In this document: positions 1-7,607 of the stretch, one piece after another | How positions within the stretch are numbered: the stretch's first letter is position 1 | How the letters are laid out: every line of letters begins with the position of its first letter | Source: JBCCAG01 sp050331115 | GTDB lineage: Bacteria > Cyanobacteriota > Cyanobacteriia > CAKZMO01 | DNA length: 64,000 nucleotides | NCBI GenBank assembly: GCA_050331115.1 | Contig: JBHJHD010000033.1 | Coordinates: 59,842-123,841, forward strand | Reading direction: 5' to 3' | Position numbers and translations under genes: made by a program | The notes under the pieces: model-generated | Databases searched by the model: none | What the model saw: only the letters and a program-made list of their open reading frames with translations | Told to the model about the DNA's origin: nothing

Positions 1-1
1 G

Positions 2-166
2 GGATCTATTCCCGTCGTTGGCGATGTGTTCGACGCGTTCTTCAAGGCCAATATTCGCAACCTTGCCGTGCTTGAGCAGCACCTCCAGGAAAGCGCCCCC
101 GAGCTTCAGGCTGCGGACTCAGAAAACTTATCTAGCGTCGACCCAGACTTCGCGCGATCGCTTTAG
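2..166 (+). CDS. DUF4112 family protein, C-terminal fragment
   Basis: Reading from base 2 gives 54 residues ending at TAG 164-166; the start lies outside the window. The segment begins with the pattern IPVVGDVFDAFFKANIRN, typical of the end of DUF4112 membrane proteins, where a conserved GD-x-FD-x-FFKAN stretch follows the last hydrophobic segment. The remainder is a short polar tail. The function of the family is not established. It lies 48 bp before the TspO gene on the same strand. Confidence 0.7.
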   Translation, partial: GSIPVVGDVFDAFFKANIRNLAVLEQHLQESAPELQAADSENLSSVDPDFARSL

Positions 167-214
167 CAGCGTCGCTCACTCTAGACCCCAATACCGTTAC
201 TGAAGAGGGTGCTG

Positions 215-679
215 ATGATGATACCGTCATGGCTGGCGATTGGAGGAATAACGCTGCTGATTGGGCTGGCTGGAAACGTTATTCGACCCAAAGACATCAA
301 GTGGTTCCGGCGGCTAGAGCGCCCCAGCTGGTTGACCATTGAGCCGCTAATTCCAATTATTTGGATCACCGTGTTCATCTGCGGAGCCTGGTCCGCCTAT
401 ATCGTTTGGACCAGCCAGCCTGGTGAAACCTCGACCTGGCTGCGCATGGCCCTGTATGCGCTGTTAGAGGCCGTTACCGTTACCTACACCCCAGCGATGC
501 TCTGGACCCATCGCCTTAGGATAGGCACAGTTATAGGCGGCACAGGATTTCTTCTGGCCCTAGGATTGGCCATATTTGTCAGCCCGGTATCTCTGTGGGC
601 GACGCTGCTGCTCGTACCCTACCTGCTTTGGAGCCCGATTGGGACGTTGGCGACCTGGCAGATGGAAAGAATCAACTGA
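215..679 (+). CDS. TspO/MBR family membrane protein
   Basis: About 154 residues with five hydrophobic segments and a Trp-rich first half (ERPSWL, then an IIWITVF helix), the usual build of TspO/MBR (CrtK) proteins. The family binds tetrapyrroles and is linked to stress and pigment control in bacteria; this copy is assumed to sit in the membrane. The frame is open from GTG 209, but GAAGAGG at 202-208 is too close to that codon and is well spaced for ATG 215 (or 218), so 215 is chosen. The stop is at 677-679. Function is inferred from family only. Confidence 0.8.
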   Translation: MMIPSWLAIGGITLLIGLAGNVIRPKDIKWFRRLERPSWLTIEPLIPIIWITVFICGAWSAYIVWTSQPGETSTWLRMALYALLEAVTVTYTPAMLWTHRLRIGTVIGGTGFLLALGLAIFVSPVSLWATLLLVPYLLWSPIGTLATWQMERIN

Positions 680-871
680 GACTAGCCTGATAGACCGAAG
701 CATCTGACCTCTAGGGCGATCGCTGCGATAAAGGGGCTTGGTGAGCCAGTAAGCCCGCACACCACAGCAAGCTGAGGTCTGCTGACGCGCTATATCTACG
801 AATCGAGTTAAGTTAACCTATTATAAATATTGATATGGCGGCCAGCGATGGGGCTAGTTGATATAGCGGCT

Positions 872-907
872 AGCGCTCGGCGCGGTGACGCTGAGCGCTG
901 AATTTTT
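872..907 (+). terminator. Terminator-like hairpin in the cysH leader
   Basis: Arms 872-882 and 889-899 pair over 11 bp with one G-T position (a G-U wobble in RNA) around a 6-nt loop, and are followed at once by GAATTTTT. This is the form of a Rho-independent terminator. It lies about 190 bp after the TspO stop and only 16 bp before the cysH start. It may therefore be an attenuator in the cysH leader rather than the end of the upstream unit; that reading is inference. Confidence 0.55.
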
Positions 908-922
908 CCAGCAGGTTAAATA

Positions 923-1699
923 ATGCTTATGGTGAGTGTGAGATCGCAAGCGTTGGGCTTAGACCACAATCTGGATTTATCGGCAGTCAATCGACAGCTC
1001 AATCACGCGGGCGCAGAGCGGATTGTTCAGTGGGCCGTAGAGACGTTTGGCGACGGCCTGGTGATGAGCACGAGCTTTGGCATCCACTCTGCAGTCATGC
1101 TTCACCTCGTCACCCAGGCTAAGCCAGATATTCCAGTGATTTGGGTCGACACGGGCTATCTGCCTGCAAAGACCTACGTATTTGCCAAGTCCCTGACCGA
1201 GCGCCTCGATCTCAACCTCAAGGTCTACCAGTCAGCGCTGAGCCCAGCCCGCATGGAGGCCCTACACGGTCGGCTTTGGGCCCAAACCGATCTCGAGTCT
1301 CTCAATCAATACGACCACATCCGCAAGGTGGAGCCCATGCAGAGGGCCCTGCGCGATCTCAAAGCCTCGGCTTGGCTAGCAGGGCTGCGGGCCAACCAGA
1401 CTCAGCATCGGCGATCGCTAGAGGTAGTCAACAAACAGTCCGGAGTCTATAAAGTTCTGCCCATTCTGTCTTGGTCCGCAAAGGAGGTTTACTACTACCT
1501 GAAGGACAACGACCTACCCCACCATCCCCTGTTTGACGAAGGCTATATGACCGTGGGCGATTGGCACTCTAGCCGGCCCGTTACGGCTGCCGACGGTGAT
1601 GCGAGAGATACGCGCTTTCACGGCGTCAAGCAAGAGTGTGGGCTCCACATGCCTAAGACAGCGGGCGAGGCTGAGAGCCTAGACTCTAGCTCTCTTTAG
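923..1699 (+). CDS. cysH: Phosphoadenylyl-sulfate (PAPS) reductase
   Basis: Reduces PAPS to sulfite with thioredoxin in assimilatory sulfate reduction, in the cytoplasm. The 258 residues show the nucleotide-binding loop (STSFGIHSAVMLHL, from about residue 50), DTGYLPAKTY, KVEPMQRAL and the C-terminal ECGLH with the catalytic cysteine near residue 239. The CC pair before KVEP that holds the 4Fe-4S cluster in APS reductases is absent (DHIRKVEP), which points to the PAPS-type enzyme. The start is ATG 923 after a weak GCAGG; ATG 929 is possible. A terminator-like hairpin lies directly upstream. The 3' end overlaps convergent hisS by 14 bp. Confidence 0.93.
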   Translation: MLMVSVRSQALGLDHNLDLSAVNRQLNHAGAERIVQWAVETFGDGLVMSTSFGIHSAVMLHLVTQAKPDIPVIWVDTGYLPAKTYVFAKSLTERLDLNLKVYQSALSPARMEALHGRLWAQTDLESLNQYDHIRKVEPMQRALRDLKASAWLAGLRANQTQHRRSLEVVNKQSGVYKVLPILSWSAKEVYYYLKDNDLPHHPLFDEGYMTVGDWHSSRPVTAADGDARDTRFHGVKQECGLHMPKTAGEAESLDSSSL

Positions 1700-2981
1700 C
1701 GCTTGCTGCCCGAGCCGCGTAGAGCCGGTTACGCAGCTCGGCCGCCTGCTCGCGCAAATTGGCCTGCGTGACCTCTTCTTGGGTGCCTGAAGCCAGCCAC
1801 TTGAGCTGGGCGCTGCCCTGCTCGGCTTCAGCGTCCCCCAGCATGATGCAGGCCACCGCGCCGCTGCGGTCGGCGCGCTTCAGCTGCTTGCCAAAGGCGC
1901 TGCCCGTAACGTCGAGCTCAGCGGCGAACCCCGCCTGACGCAGCTGGTGGGCTAAAACCAGCGCCTGGGCCTCAGCCCGCTCACCCCGAGAGGCAATGTA
2001 CAGATCAGGTGAGGCAAATTGAGCCGCATCCTGCTGCTGGAGCAGCAAAATCAGGCGCTCTGCGCCGCTGGCCCAGCCAATGGCGGCGGTATCCGGGCCG
2101 CCGAGCTGCGCGACAAGGCCGTTGTAGCGACCGCCTGCGCATACCGTGGCCTGCGCCCCCAGGGCTTCAGACTGAATCTCAAACACCGTGTGGGTGTAGT
2201 AGTCGAGGCCGCGCACCAGCTGCGTATCTAGGGCGTAGGAAATACCAAGATCCTTGAGCAGCGCCTGGACGCGCTCAAACCGCTGCAGAGACGCGTCGCT
2301 CAAATAGTCATATAGGCTGGGGGCCTCCTGCAAAATCTCCCGAGTGCGCTCGTGCTTTGAATCCAAGATCCGCAGGGGATTGCGCCCCAGGCGGTCCTGG
2401 GAGTCAGCGTCTAGCTCGGCTTTGTAGGGCGTCAAGTAGTCGACCAGCGCCTGCCGGTACTGCTGGCGATCGCCCAAATCGCCGATGGAGTTGAACACCA
2501 GCGTCAGCTCGTCTAAGCCCAGGGCCTGAAGAAACTGGGTGGCCAGGGCAATCGCCTCGGCATCGGTGCGGGGATCGTCGCTGCCCAGCACCTCGACACC
2601 CACCTGGTGAAACTGCCGCTGGCGACCCGCCTGGGGGCGCTCGTAGCGAAACATGGGGCCAAAGTACCAAAGCCGCTGCAGGCCCTGGGCATAAAGGCTG
2701 TGCTCGATGAAGGCGCGCACCACGCTAGCCGTGTTCTCTGGCCGCAGGGTCAAAGAGCGATCGCCGCGATCGCTGAAGGTATACATCTCCTTGTTGACCA
2801 CGTCTGTCGCCTCACCGATGCTGCGCTTGAAGAGATCGGTTTGCTCAAAGATTGGCGTGCGAATCTCTCGGTATGCGGCCCGGGTTAGGACGTTGCGGGC
2901 GGCCGCCTCAACTTTGTACCAATAGGCAATATCGTCGGGCAGAACGTCCTTCGTGCCCCGAATTGCTTTTACCATTTCCAT
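1686..2981 (-). CDS. hisS: Histidyl-tRNA synthetase
   Basis: Class II synthetase charging tRNA-His. The 431 residues match the usual bacterial length. It begins with the family signature AIRGTKDVLPDD and continues with the motif-2 region (FRYERPQAGRQRQFHQ) and the histidine-binding signature AGGRYNGLV; the anticodon-binding domain forms the last ~90 residues. ATG 2981 is used; an in-frame ATG two codons downstream is an equally reasonable start. The 3' end overlaps the convergent cysH tail. Confidence 0.96.
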   Translation of the reverse strand: MEMVKAIRGTKDVLPDDIAYWYKVEAAARNVLTRAAYREIRTPIFEQTDLFKRSIGEATDVVNKEMYTFSDRGDRSLTLRPENTASVVRAFIEHSLYAQGLQRLWYFGPMFRYERPQAGRQRQFHQVGVEVLGSDDPRTDAEAIALATQFLQALGLDELTLVFNSIGDLGDRQQYRQALVDYLTPYKAELDADSQDRLGRNPLRILDSKHERTREILQEAPSLYDYLSDASLQRFERVQALLKDLGISYALDTQLVRGLDYYTHTVFEIQSEALGAQATVCAGGRYNGLVAQLGGPDTAAIGWASGAERLILLLQQQDAAQFASPDLYIASRGERAEAQALVLAHQLRQAGFAAELDVTGSAFGKQLKRADRSGAVACIMLGDAEAEQGSAQLKWLASGTQEEVTQANLREQAAELRNRLYAARAASAKES

Positions 2982-3088
2982 ACCTGGAGTCCTAATCAGT
3001 TCGGGTTCAAAGTCACGCAGCTTGGGGCGGCGCAGCTTCGGCTTACGGGGCTCGTCTGGCCTATTTGTTCACCTGCAGCCTTGTGGGA

Positions 3089-3394
3089 TCAGTCCTCAAT
3101 CAGCTCCCACGGGCCGTGACGCAATCCATAGTACAGAAGAATGGATTCCACCTGCTGCCGATCGGGCTGCGCTTCGCTGGGTGTGTAGTGAATTCTAAGA
3201 CCGCCTACCTGACTCTGACTATAGTCAAAGGTAGCGGCGGTTTGCGGCAAAAGACTAATATCGACGCCAGGGCACTGACGGAGGTGGGCAGAGACTTCAC
3301 GGTACACCGCTAGGGGAAGCCCAGGACAGCGAACATCGACTTGAGCAAGGGCATCGGACTGCGATACGGCGATCGCCGGCACAATGGGGGGCAT
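3089..3394 (-). CDS. Conserved small hypothetical protein beside the PedR-like gene
   Basis: A 101-residue soluble protein with no transmembrane segment and no enzyme motif I recognise. The C-terminal half contains the pattern LRIHYTPSEAQPDRQQVESIL and ends in GPWELIED. It begins 4 bp after the stop of the LuxR-type gene on the same strand, so the two are probably co-transcribed. Such a tight pairing suggests a link to the regulator, but no function can be assigned. Confidence 0.65.
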   Translation of the reverse strand: MPPIVPAIAVSQSDALAQVDVRCPGLPLAVYREVSAHLRQCPGVDISLLPQTAATFDYSQSQVGGLRIHYTPSEAQPDRQQVESILLYYGLRHGPWELIED

Positions 3395-3398
3395 AGCG

Positions 3399-3695
3399 CT
3401 AAGTCAAACGGTGGGATTCGGATACCGCGACATCTACCGAGACCGGCAGCACGCAGCAATTGACCTGGTCTAGGCAGACCTTACCCCATCTGAGCGCCCA
3501 CCTCACCAGCTCGACTCGATTAGCCGTCGATGTCTTAGTCAAGATATTGCTGACGTGGTTATCAACCGTACGCTTACTGATGCTCAGCGCCTCAGCAATA
3601 TCTTGGTTCGTCAGACCAGCTGTTACCAGCTCAACAATCTGCAGCTCTCGCTCTGAGAGTGCTGCCTCCCTATCCACACCGCCTGCCATTCCCAC
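3399..3695 (-). CDS. Small LuxR-type regulator, PedR-like
   Basis: A 98-residue protein that is little more than a LuxR/FixJ DNA-binding domain: LSERELQIVELV, then the helix-turn-helix (LTNQDIAEALSISKRTVDNH) and VSNILTKT. There is no receiver domain. Behind it is a Cys-containing tail (GKVCLDQVNCCVLP). Single-domain LuxR proteins with such a tail resemble cyanobacterial PedR, which senses photosynthetic electron flow through thioredoxin and redox-active cysteines. The name is from memory of the family, not from a search. GTG 3695 and ATG 3689 are both possible starts. The next gene follows 4 bp downstream. Confidence 0.8.
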   Translation of the reverse strand: MGMAGGVDREAALSERELQIVELVTAGLTNQDIAEALSISKRTVDNHVSNILTKTSTANRVELVRWALRWGKVCLDQVNCCVLPVSVDVAVSESHRLT

Positions 3696-3815
3696 CTGTT
3701 CGCCCTGTATATGTACCTACTGCCATGCTACTCATTCTAAAGGCTTATCCGTCAAAATACAGCCCGGTGACAGCCATTTGAACCCCGAGCTAAGGGTTCA
3801 AGTTAACATGGATTT

Positions 3816-4802
3816 ATGACTAAGACTGTTGATATATTTGGCGTCCCGCATACCTACGAGTTAACGGACTCCAATCACCCAACTTGCCTGGTTTTTATCC
3901 ATGGCTGGCTGCTAAGCCGCCGCTACTGGCGACCCTTAGTTGATCAGCTATCGGGCTACCCATGTCTGTTTTACGACCTGCGGGGATTTGGCGAGTCGCC
4001 CCTGGGGTCAGCTCTCTCCGACGGCGGCGATAGCGATGGCGACACCAGTTCACAAGCTAGCTGCGCTGCCCCTGCGTCAGACCCAGCCGCAGCAATGACT
4101 AACAGCGGCGGCGCACCGGCGGCGGCGCAGGCGCTACAGAGCCAGTCAGCCTCCCCCTATTCCCCAGCGGCCTACGCCAAAGACCTCAACCAGCTTCTCG
4201 ATACCCTAGAGATCAAAGCGGCCTGGGTCGTTGGCCATTCTCTGGGGGGCAGTATCGGCCTTTGGGCTGCGCTGCAGTCACCGGAGCGCATCTGTGGCTG
4301 CATCTGCGTCAACTCTGGCGGCGGTATTTATCTTAGAGAGGAGTTTGAGAAATTTCGCAGCGTGGGGCAGCAGCTCGTACGGCTTCGTCCTCCCTGGCTC
4401 AACAAACTGCCGCTGCTGGACCTGGCGATGGCGCGAATGAACGTCGCCCGACCTATGGCGCGGCGTTGGGGACGGCAGCGCCTCGTCGATTTAGTCACGG
4501 CCCAGCGCGATGCCGCCTTAGGTACGCTGCTCGAATCGACTACGGAAGAAGAAGTCCACCGTTTACCCCACGTGGTTTCCCACCTAGATCAGCCGGTGTA
4601 CTTCATTGCTGGAGAGACGGATGACATCATGGAGCCTAAATACGTCGACCATCTCGCTAGCTTTCATCGGCTGTTTCAATCGAAGGGGCAGAATGTCATC
4701 AAGCTACCGCGCTGTGGACACTTTGCCATGATTGAGCAACCCGAGCGGCTGGCGGCAGAGATCAAGGTGATTTTGGCGCGGCATGGCGACGGTAGCCTTT
4801 AG
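3816..4802 (+). CDS. Alpha/beta hydrolase with low-complexity insert
   Basis: 328 residues with an alpha/beta hydrolase fold: FIHGWLLS oxyanion region, nucleophile elbow GHSLGGS (Ser near 142), an acidic residue in GETDDIMEP and the catalytic His in RCGHFAMIEQPE. Unusually, residues about 64-114, between the RGFGESP strand and the next helix, form an Ala/Ser/Asp/Gly-rich stretch with no predicted structure. The fold reads normally on both sides, so it is an in-frame insertion. The substrate is unknown; esterase, lipase and dehalogenase-like activities are all possible. Transcribed divergently from the PedR-like gene. Confidence 0.85.
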   Translation: MTKTVDIFGVPHTYELTDSNHPTCLVFIHGWLLSRRYWRPLVDQLSGYPCLFYDLRGFGESPLGSALSDGGDSDGDTSSQASCAAPASDPAAAMTNSGGAPAAAQALQSQSASPYSPAAYAKDLNQLLDTLEIKAAWVVGHSLGGSIGLWAALQSPERICGCICVNSGGGIYLREEFEKFRSVGQQLVRLRPPWLNKLPLLDLAMARMNVARPMARRWGRQRLVDLVTAQRDAALGTLLESTTEEEVHRLPHVVSHLDQPVYFIAGETDDIMEPKYVDHLASFHRLFQSKGQNVIKLPRCGHFAMIEQPERLAAEIKVILARHGDGSL

Positions 4803-4892
4803 CCAATTAGGGCTTGTCGAGCAAAATCCCTAGAAAAATTCGTCGTTTCGTCGCACAATGGATAACGATATAAGGCTCTTTTAGGATTTTTA

Positions 4893-4899
4893 GGGAGGA
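4893..4899 (+). promoter_or_regulatory. Strong ribosome binding site of psbY
   Basis: GGGAGGA eight bases before ATG 4908. It supports translation of the 37-codon psbY frame, which is otherwise too short to call with confidence on length alone. A possible -10 box TATAAG lies at 4869-4874 without a convincing -35. Confidence 0.7.
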
Positions 4900-4907
4900 C
4901 GTTAACT

Positions 4908-5021
4908 ATGGACTGGCGCGTCGTGATTGTGCTATTTCCGATCGTTTTGGCGGCTAGCTGGGCCGTGTTCAATATTGGGCGAGCTGCGCTGGCTCAGTTC
5001 AGAGGGTTTTTAGACCGCTAG
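4908..5021 (+). CDS. psbY: Photosystem II protein Y
   Basis: A 37-residue single-span membrane protein, MDWRVVIVLFPIVLAASWAV followed by FNIGRAALAQF and a short basic/acidic end. The opening MDWRV, the hydrophobic span and the FNIG-x-AAL pattern are characteristic of cyanobacterial PsbY, a peripheral low-mass subunit of photosystem II near cytochrome b559 in the thylakoid membrane. It has a strong GGGAGGA site upstream and a 15-bp perfect terminator hairpin downstream, so it is probably its own transcription unit. Confidence 0.92.
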   Translation: MDWRVVIVLFPIVLAASWAVFNIGRAALAQFRGFLDR

Positions 5022-5040
5022 CAAGCAGATAATTATTACG

Positions 5041-5080
5041 CGAAGCGGGTCAGGCCACGTTTGCCTGACCCGCTTCGTTG
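5041..5080. terminator. Perfect 15-bp hairpin after psbY
   Basis: Bases 5041-5055 are the exact reverse complement of 5063-5077, with a 7-nt loop, followed by TTGT on the + strand. It lies 19 bp after the psbY stop and about 70 bp past the end of the convergent SPFH gene, so it probably terminates psbY and may act in both directions. Confidence 0.85.
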
Positions 5081-5147
5081 TGATAGGCCTTAATGCAATA
5101 GACCTCGACGCAATAGCCTCAGACAAACAGGCTTCGGGGAAATAGCC

Positions 5148-5990
5148 TTACTGCGATCGCATCCCGTTGAGGTCTAGCAGGAAAGGCAGACTATTAGAGC
5201 CATCTCCCATGACAAGCACCCTAGGCATGCTCGATCCGCCAGAGCGCCAGGCCGCGATCGCCTCCTTCTGAAGCACCAGATCTCCCCCCGTCGCCTTCAG
5301 GGTCTCCGCCAGCATGCGCTGCGATTCAGCCTTACCCTGGGCTATGTTGATGTCAGCCTGGGCCTGCTGCTCCGCCTCTTGGGCAATATAGACCGCTCTT
5401 TGGGCCTGCTGCTCTGCAATCTGCTTCTCCTCGACCGCGCGGGTAAACTCCGGCGTAAAGCTTAGGTCAATGACGCTGGTATCGAGTACCGTGACGGCAT
5501 ATTTCTCTAGGCGATCGCTCAGGGCGTTATCAAAGTCGCTTTTGAGCAGCTCTCGCTCAGTAATCGACTGTTCAGCGGTGCGTTTGGCGGCGGCAATCTT
5601 AAACGATTCCTGGGTCTGGGGCGCGATCACCTTAGCGACTAGGTTTTCTAGCGTTCCCTGGCTGCGCCGAATGTCGACCACCTGTAGGGGTTCGATGCGA
5701 AAGTTGATGGCGAACCGGGCGGTCAGATCCTGTAAATCTTTGGTTGAAGACTGGGCCGGCACCTCAAATTTCTGCACCGTCAGGTCGTAGATATCGACGT
5801 TGGAGATGAAGGGCGGCTTAACGTGTAGCCCTTCAAGCAGGGCCCCGTCTTGGGACTTTCCTAAGACGCTTAGCACCCCCGCCTGACCTGGATAAATGAC
5901 CACAAAGCAGTTAAAGACCAGCAGCAAAACTGCAGCAGAAACAATGCCCAACAAAACCGCTGCGATATTTTGGGTTTGGGGGTTCTTCAT
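5148..5990 (-). CDS. SPFH/prohibitin family membrane protein (first copy)
   Basis: 280 residues from ATG 5990: one N-terminal membrane span (NIAAVLLGIVSAAVLLLVF), then the prohibitin/band 7 core starting at YPGQAGVLSVLGK and a long Glu/Gln/Ala helix (EEKQIAEQQAQRAVYIAQEA) typical of the coiled-coil part. Prohibitins form large membrane-bound rings that influence proteases and membrane organisation. The frame is open 28 codons further upstream, but MKNPQTQN matches the start of the paralogue at 30597 (LKNSQSQN), which decides the start. The longer frame would overlap the upstream small gene. Confidence 0.88.
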   Translation of the reverse strand: MKNPQTQNIAAVLLGIVSAAVLLLVFNCFVVIYPGQAGVLSVLGKSQDGALLEGLHVKPPFISNVDIYDLTVQKFEVPAQSSTKDLQDLTARFAINFRIEPLQVVDIRRSQGTLENLVAKVIAPQTQESFKIAAAKRTAEQSITERELLKSDFDNALSDRLEKYAVTVLDTSVIDLSFTPEFTRAVEEKQIAEQQAQRAVYIAQEAEQQAQADINIAQGKAESQRMLAETLKATGGDLVLQKEAIAAWRSGGSSMPRVLVMGDGSNSLPFLLDLNGMRSQ

Positions 5991-6031
5991 AAAGTACGGG
6001 GTAAATGAGTTAAAAGTAGGCGCTATCGGCG

Positions 6032-6241
6032 TCAATAGCTTAATTTGAGCGCCGTCACGGGAACCTCGTCCCACGACTCGACGCCGCGCAGCCGAGCCGC
6101 CCAGCCGTCTTGCCGCTGCACAGCCGTTAGCTTAGCGGCAAATTCCTCGTGGCACGCTTCGGCCTGATGGCGATCGCGAGTGGCAATGCAGGCCTGAATC
6201 AGGCCACAGGGATCAACCTGCTCATTAATCCAGATCGTCAT
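6032..6241 (-). CDS. Small hypothetical protein upstream of the SPFH gene
   Basis: 69 residues beginning MTIWINEQVDPCGLI, with a conserved-looking Cys/His content in the middle (CIATRDRHQAEACHEEF). There is no signal peptide or membrane span. It lies 41 bp upstream of the SPFH gene and on the same strand as the sigma factor, so it may belong to one transcript. I do not recognise a family; it resembles the short conserved proteins often seen in cyanobacteria. Confidence 0.55.
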   Translation of the reverse strand: MTIWINEQVDPCGLIQACIATRDRHQAEACHEEFAAKLTAVQRQDGWAARLRGVESWDEVPVTALKLSY

Positions 6242-6325
6242 CTGTGTCTCCTACGCCTTGTATTGCCATCCTAACGCTAATCGGTATGGGGCGGTCAGAT
6301 GGATGGCGCGCAGCCAGCGCGTCCG

Positions 6326-7462
6326 TCAGCGCAGCCATCCCTCAAGCTGGGCGGCGACCTGGGGGCGGCGCAGCTTACGCATGGCCCGCGTCTGAATCTG
6401 CCGGACCCGCTCCCGGGGAAGGTTAAAGTGGCGGCTCACCTCTTCTAAGGTGTGAAACTGTCCCGTTTCTAGGCCGTACCGTAGAGCGATTACATCCCGC
6501 TCTCGGTCGGTGAGTGCGGTGGCTAGCACGCGGTGCACATGCTGACGAAGAATGGCGTCGTCGATGTGGCGCTCCGGCGAACAGCTAGTGCCGTCTTCCA
6601 AAAGGTCTAAAAGCTCAGTGTCTTCTTCTTTGCCGACGCGGTGGTTGAGCGAAAGGGCTTTGCGCCTCATCTGCTGCAGACGGCGCAGCTGAGCCACAGA
6701 TAGCGCCATGGCATCAGCGACTTCTGCCTCCGTGGGAGAGCGCTGGAGCTGATTGCTCAAATCTTGATAGGTCTTTCTAATTCGATTGAGCTTCTCAATG
6801 ACGTGGATCGGCAGTCGAATGGTACGGCCGTCGTTGGCGATCGCCCGGGTAATGCCCTGACGAATCCACCAGTAGGCGTAGGTGGAGAACTTGTAACCCT
6901 TTTCTGGGTCAAATTTCTCGGTTGCCCGGTGCAGCCCCAAACTCCCCTCTTGAATCAAATCGAGAAACGGAATGCCCCGATTGAGGTAGCGCTTGGCAAT
7001 AGACACTACAAGCCTCAAGTTTGAGCGCACCATAATCAGCTTTGCCTGACGGCCTGACCGCTGCCGCTGCCTCAGCTGCGCTAAAGGTAAGTCGAGGGCG
7101 TCGGCGAGCTCTTGGTCAGAAGGCGATCGCCGGCAAGTCCGCTGCAGGCTGCTCTGGATAGCGTTAATTTGGTTGAGAAACTGAACGCGGCGGGCCAGGA
7201 CGACCTCTTCCTCAGCCGTCAGCAGCGGGTAGCGGGCCAGCTCCTTGAAAAAAGCGCCTGTGGCGTCGTCCGAGGCGGCTTTAACGTAGAGGGAAGGAGC
7301 GCTGCGGTTGGCTTCGGCTTCTGTGGCCAGCGTCGAATCTGGAGGGTGTGGTGCATCGGCATCAGCATCAGTTGAGGCGGCCGGGAAATCATTGCGCGGA
7401 GAAGTAAGCTGAGCTGAAGCAGGCGTTGAGGACGCGTGAGCAAACCTTCGATGTGATCCCAT
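6326..7462 (-). CDS. Group 2 RNA polymerase sigma-70 factor
   Basis: 378 residues. After a ~50-residue Ala/Ser/Pro-rich start comes region 1.2 (DATGAFFKELARYPLLTAEEE), region 2 (NLRLVVSIAKRYLNRG, LDLIQEGSLGLHRA, FSTYAYWWIRQGITRAI, TIRLP), region 3 and the region 4.2 helix-turn-helix (LEEVSRHFNLPRERVRQIQ). It lacks the long region 1.1 and non-conserved insert of the housekeeping factor, so it is a non-essential-type (group 2) factor that would redirect RNA polymerase under stress or in the dark. It cannot be placed among SigB-SigE from sequence alone. Confidence 0.92.
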   Translation of the reverse strand: MGSHRRFAHASSTPASAQLTSPRNDFPAASTDADADAPHPPDSTLATEAEANRSAPSLYVKAASDDATGAFFKELARYPLLTAEEEVVLARRVQFLNQINAIQSSLQRTCRRSPSDQELADALDLPLAQLRQRQRSGRQAKLIMVRSNLRLVVSIAKRYLNRGIPFLDLIQEGSLGLHRATEKFDPEKGYKFSTYAYWWIRQGITRAIANDGRTIRLPIHVIEKLNRIRKTYQDLSNQLQRSPTEAEVADAMALSVAQLRRLQQMRRKALSLNHRVGKEEDTELLDLLEDGTSCSPERHIDDAILRQHVHRVLATALTDRERDVIALRYGLETGQFHTLEEVSRHFNLPRERVRQIQTRAMRKLRRPQVAAQLEGWLR

Positions 7463-7607
7463 ACTCTGCTAGGCAATCGTTATAAATGACCTTATAGGGG
7501 TCCACCAAGTTTTGCTACCGGGGATCTACAGAAATGGAGGGCCATACCCCCCACGGGCCACCCTACGGGCCTCCGTAAATCTACTGGCGAGCCCCAGTGG
7601 GGACATA

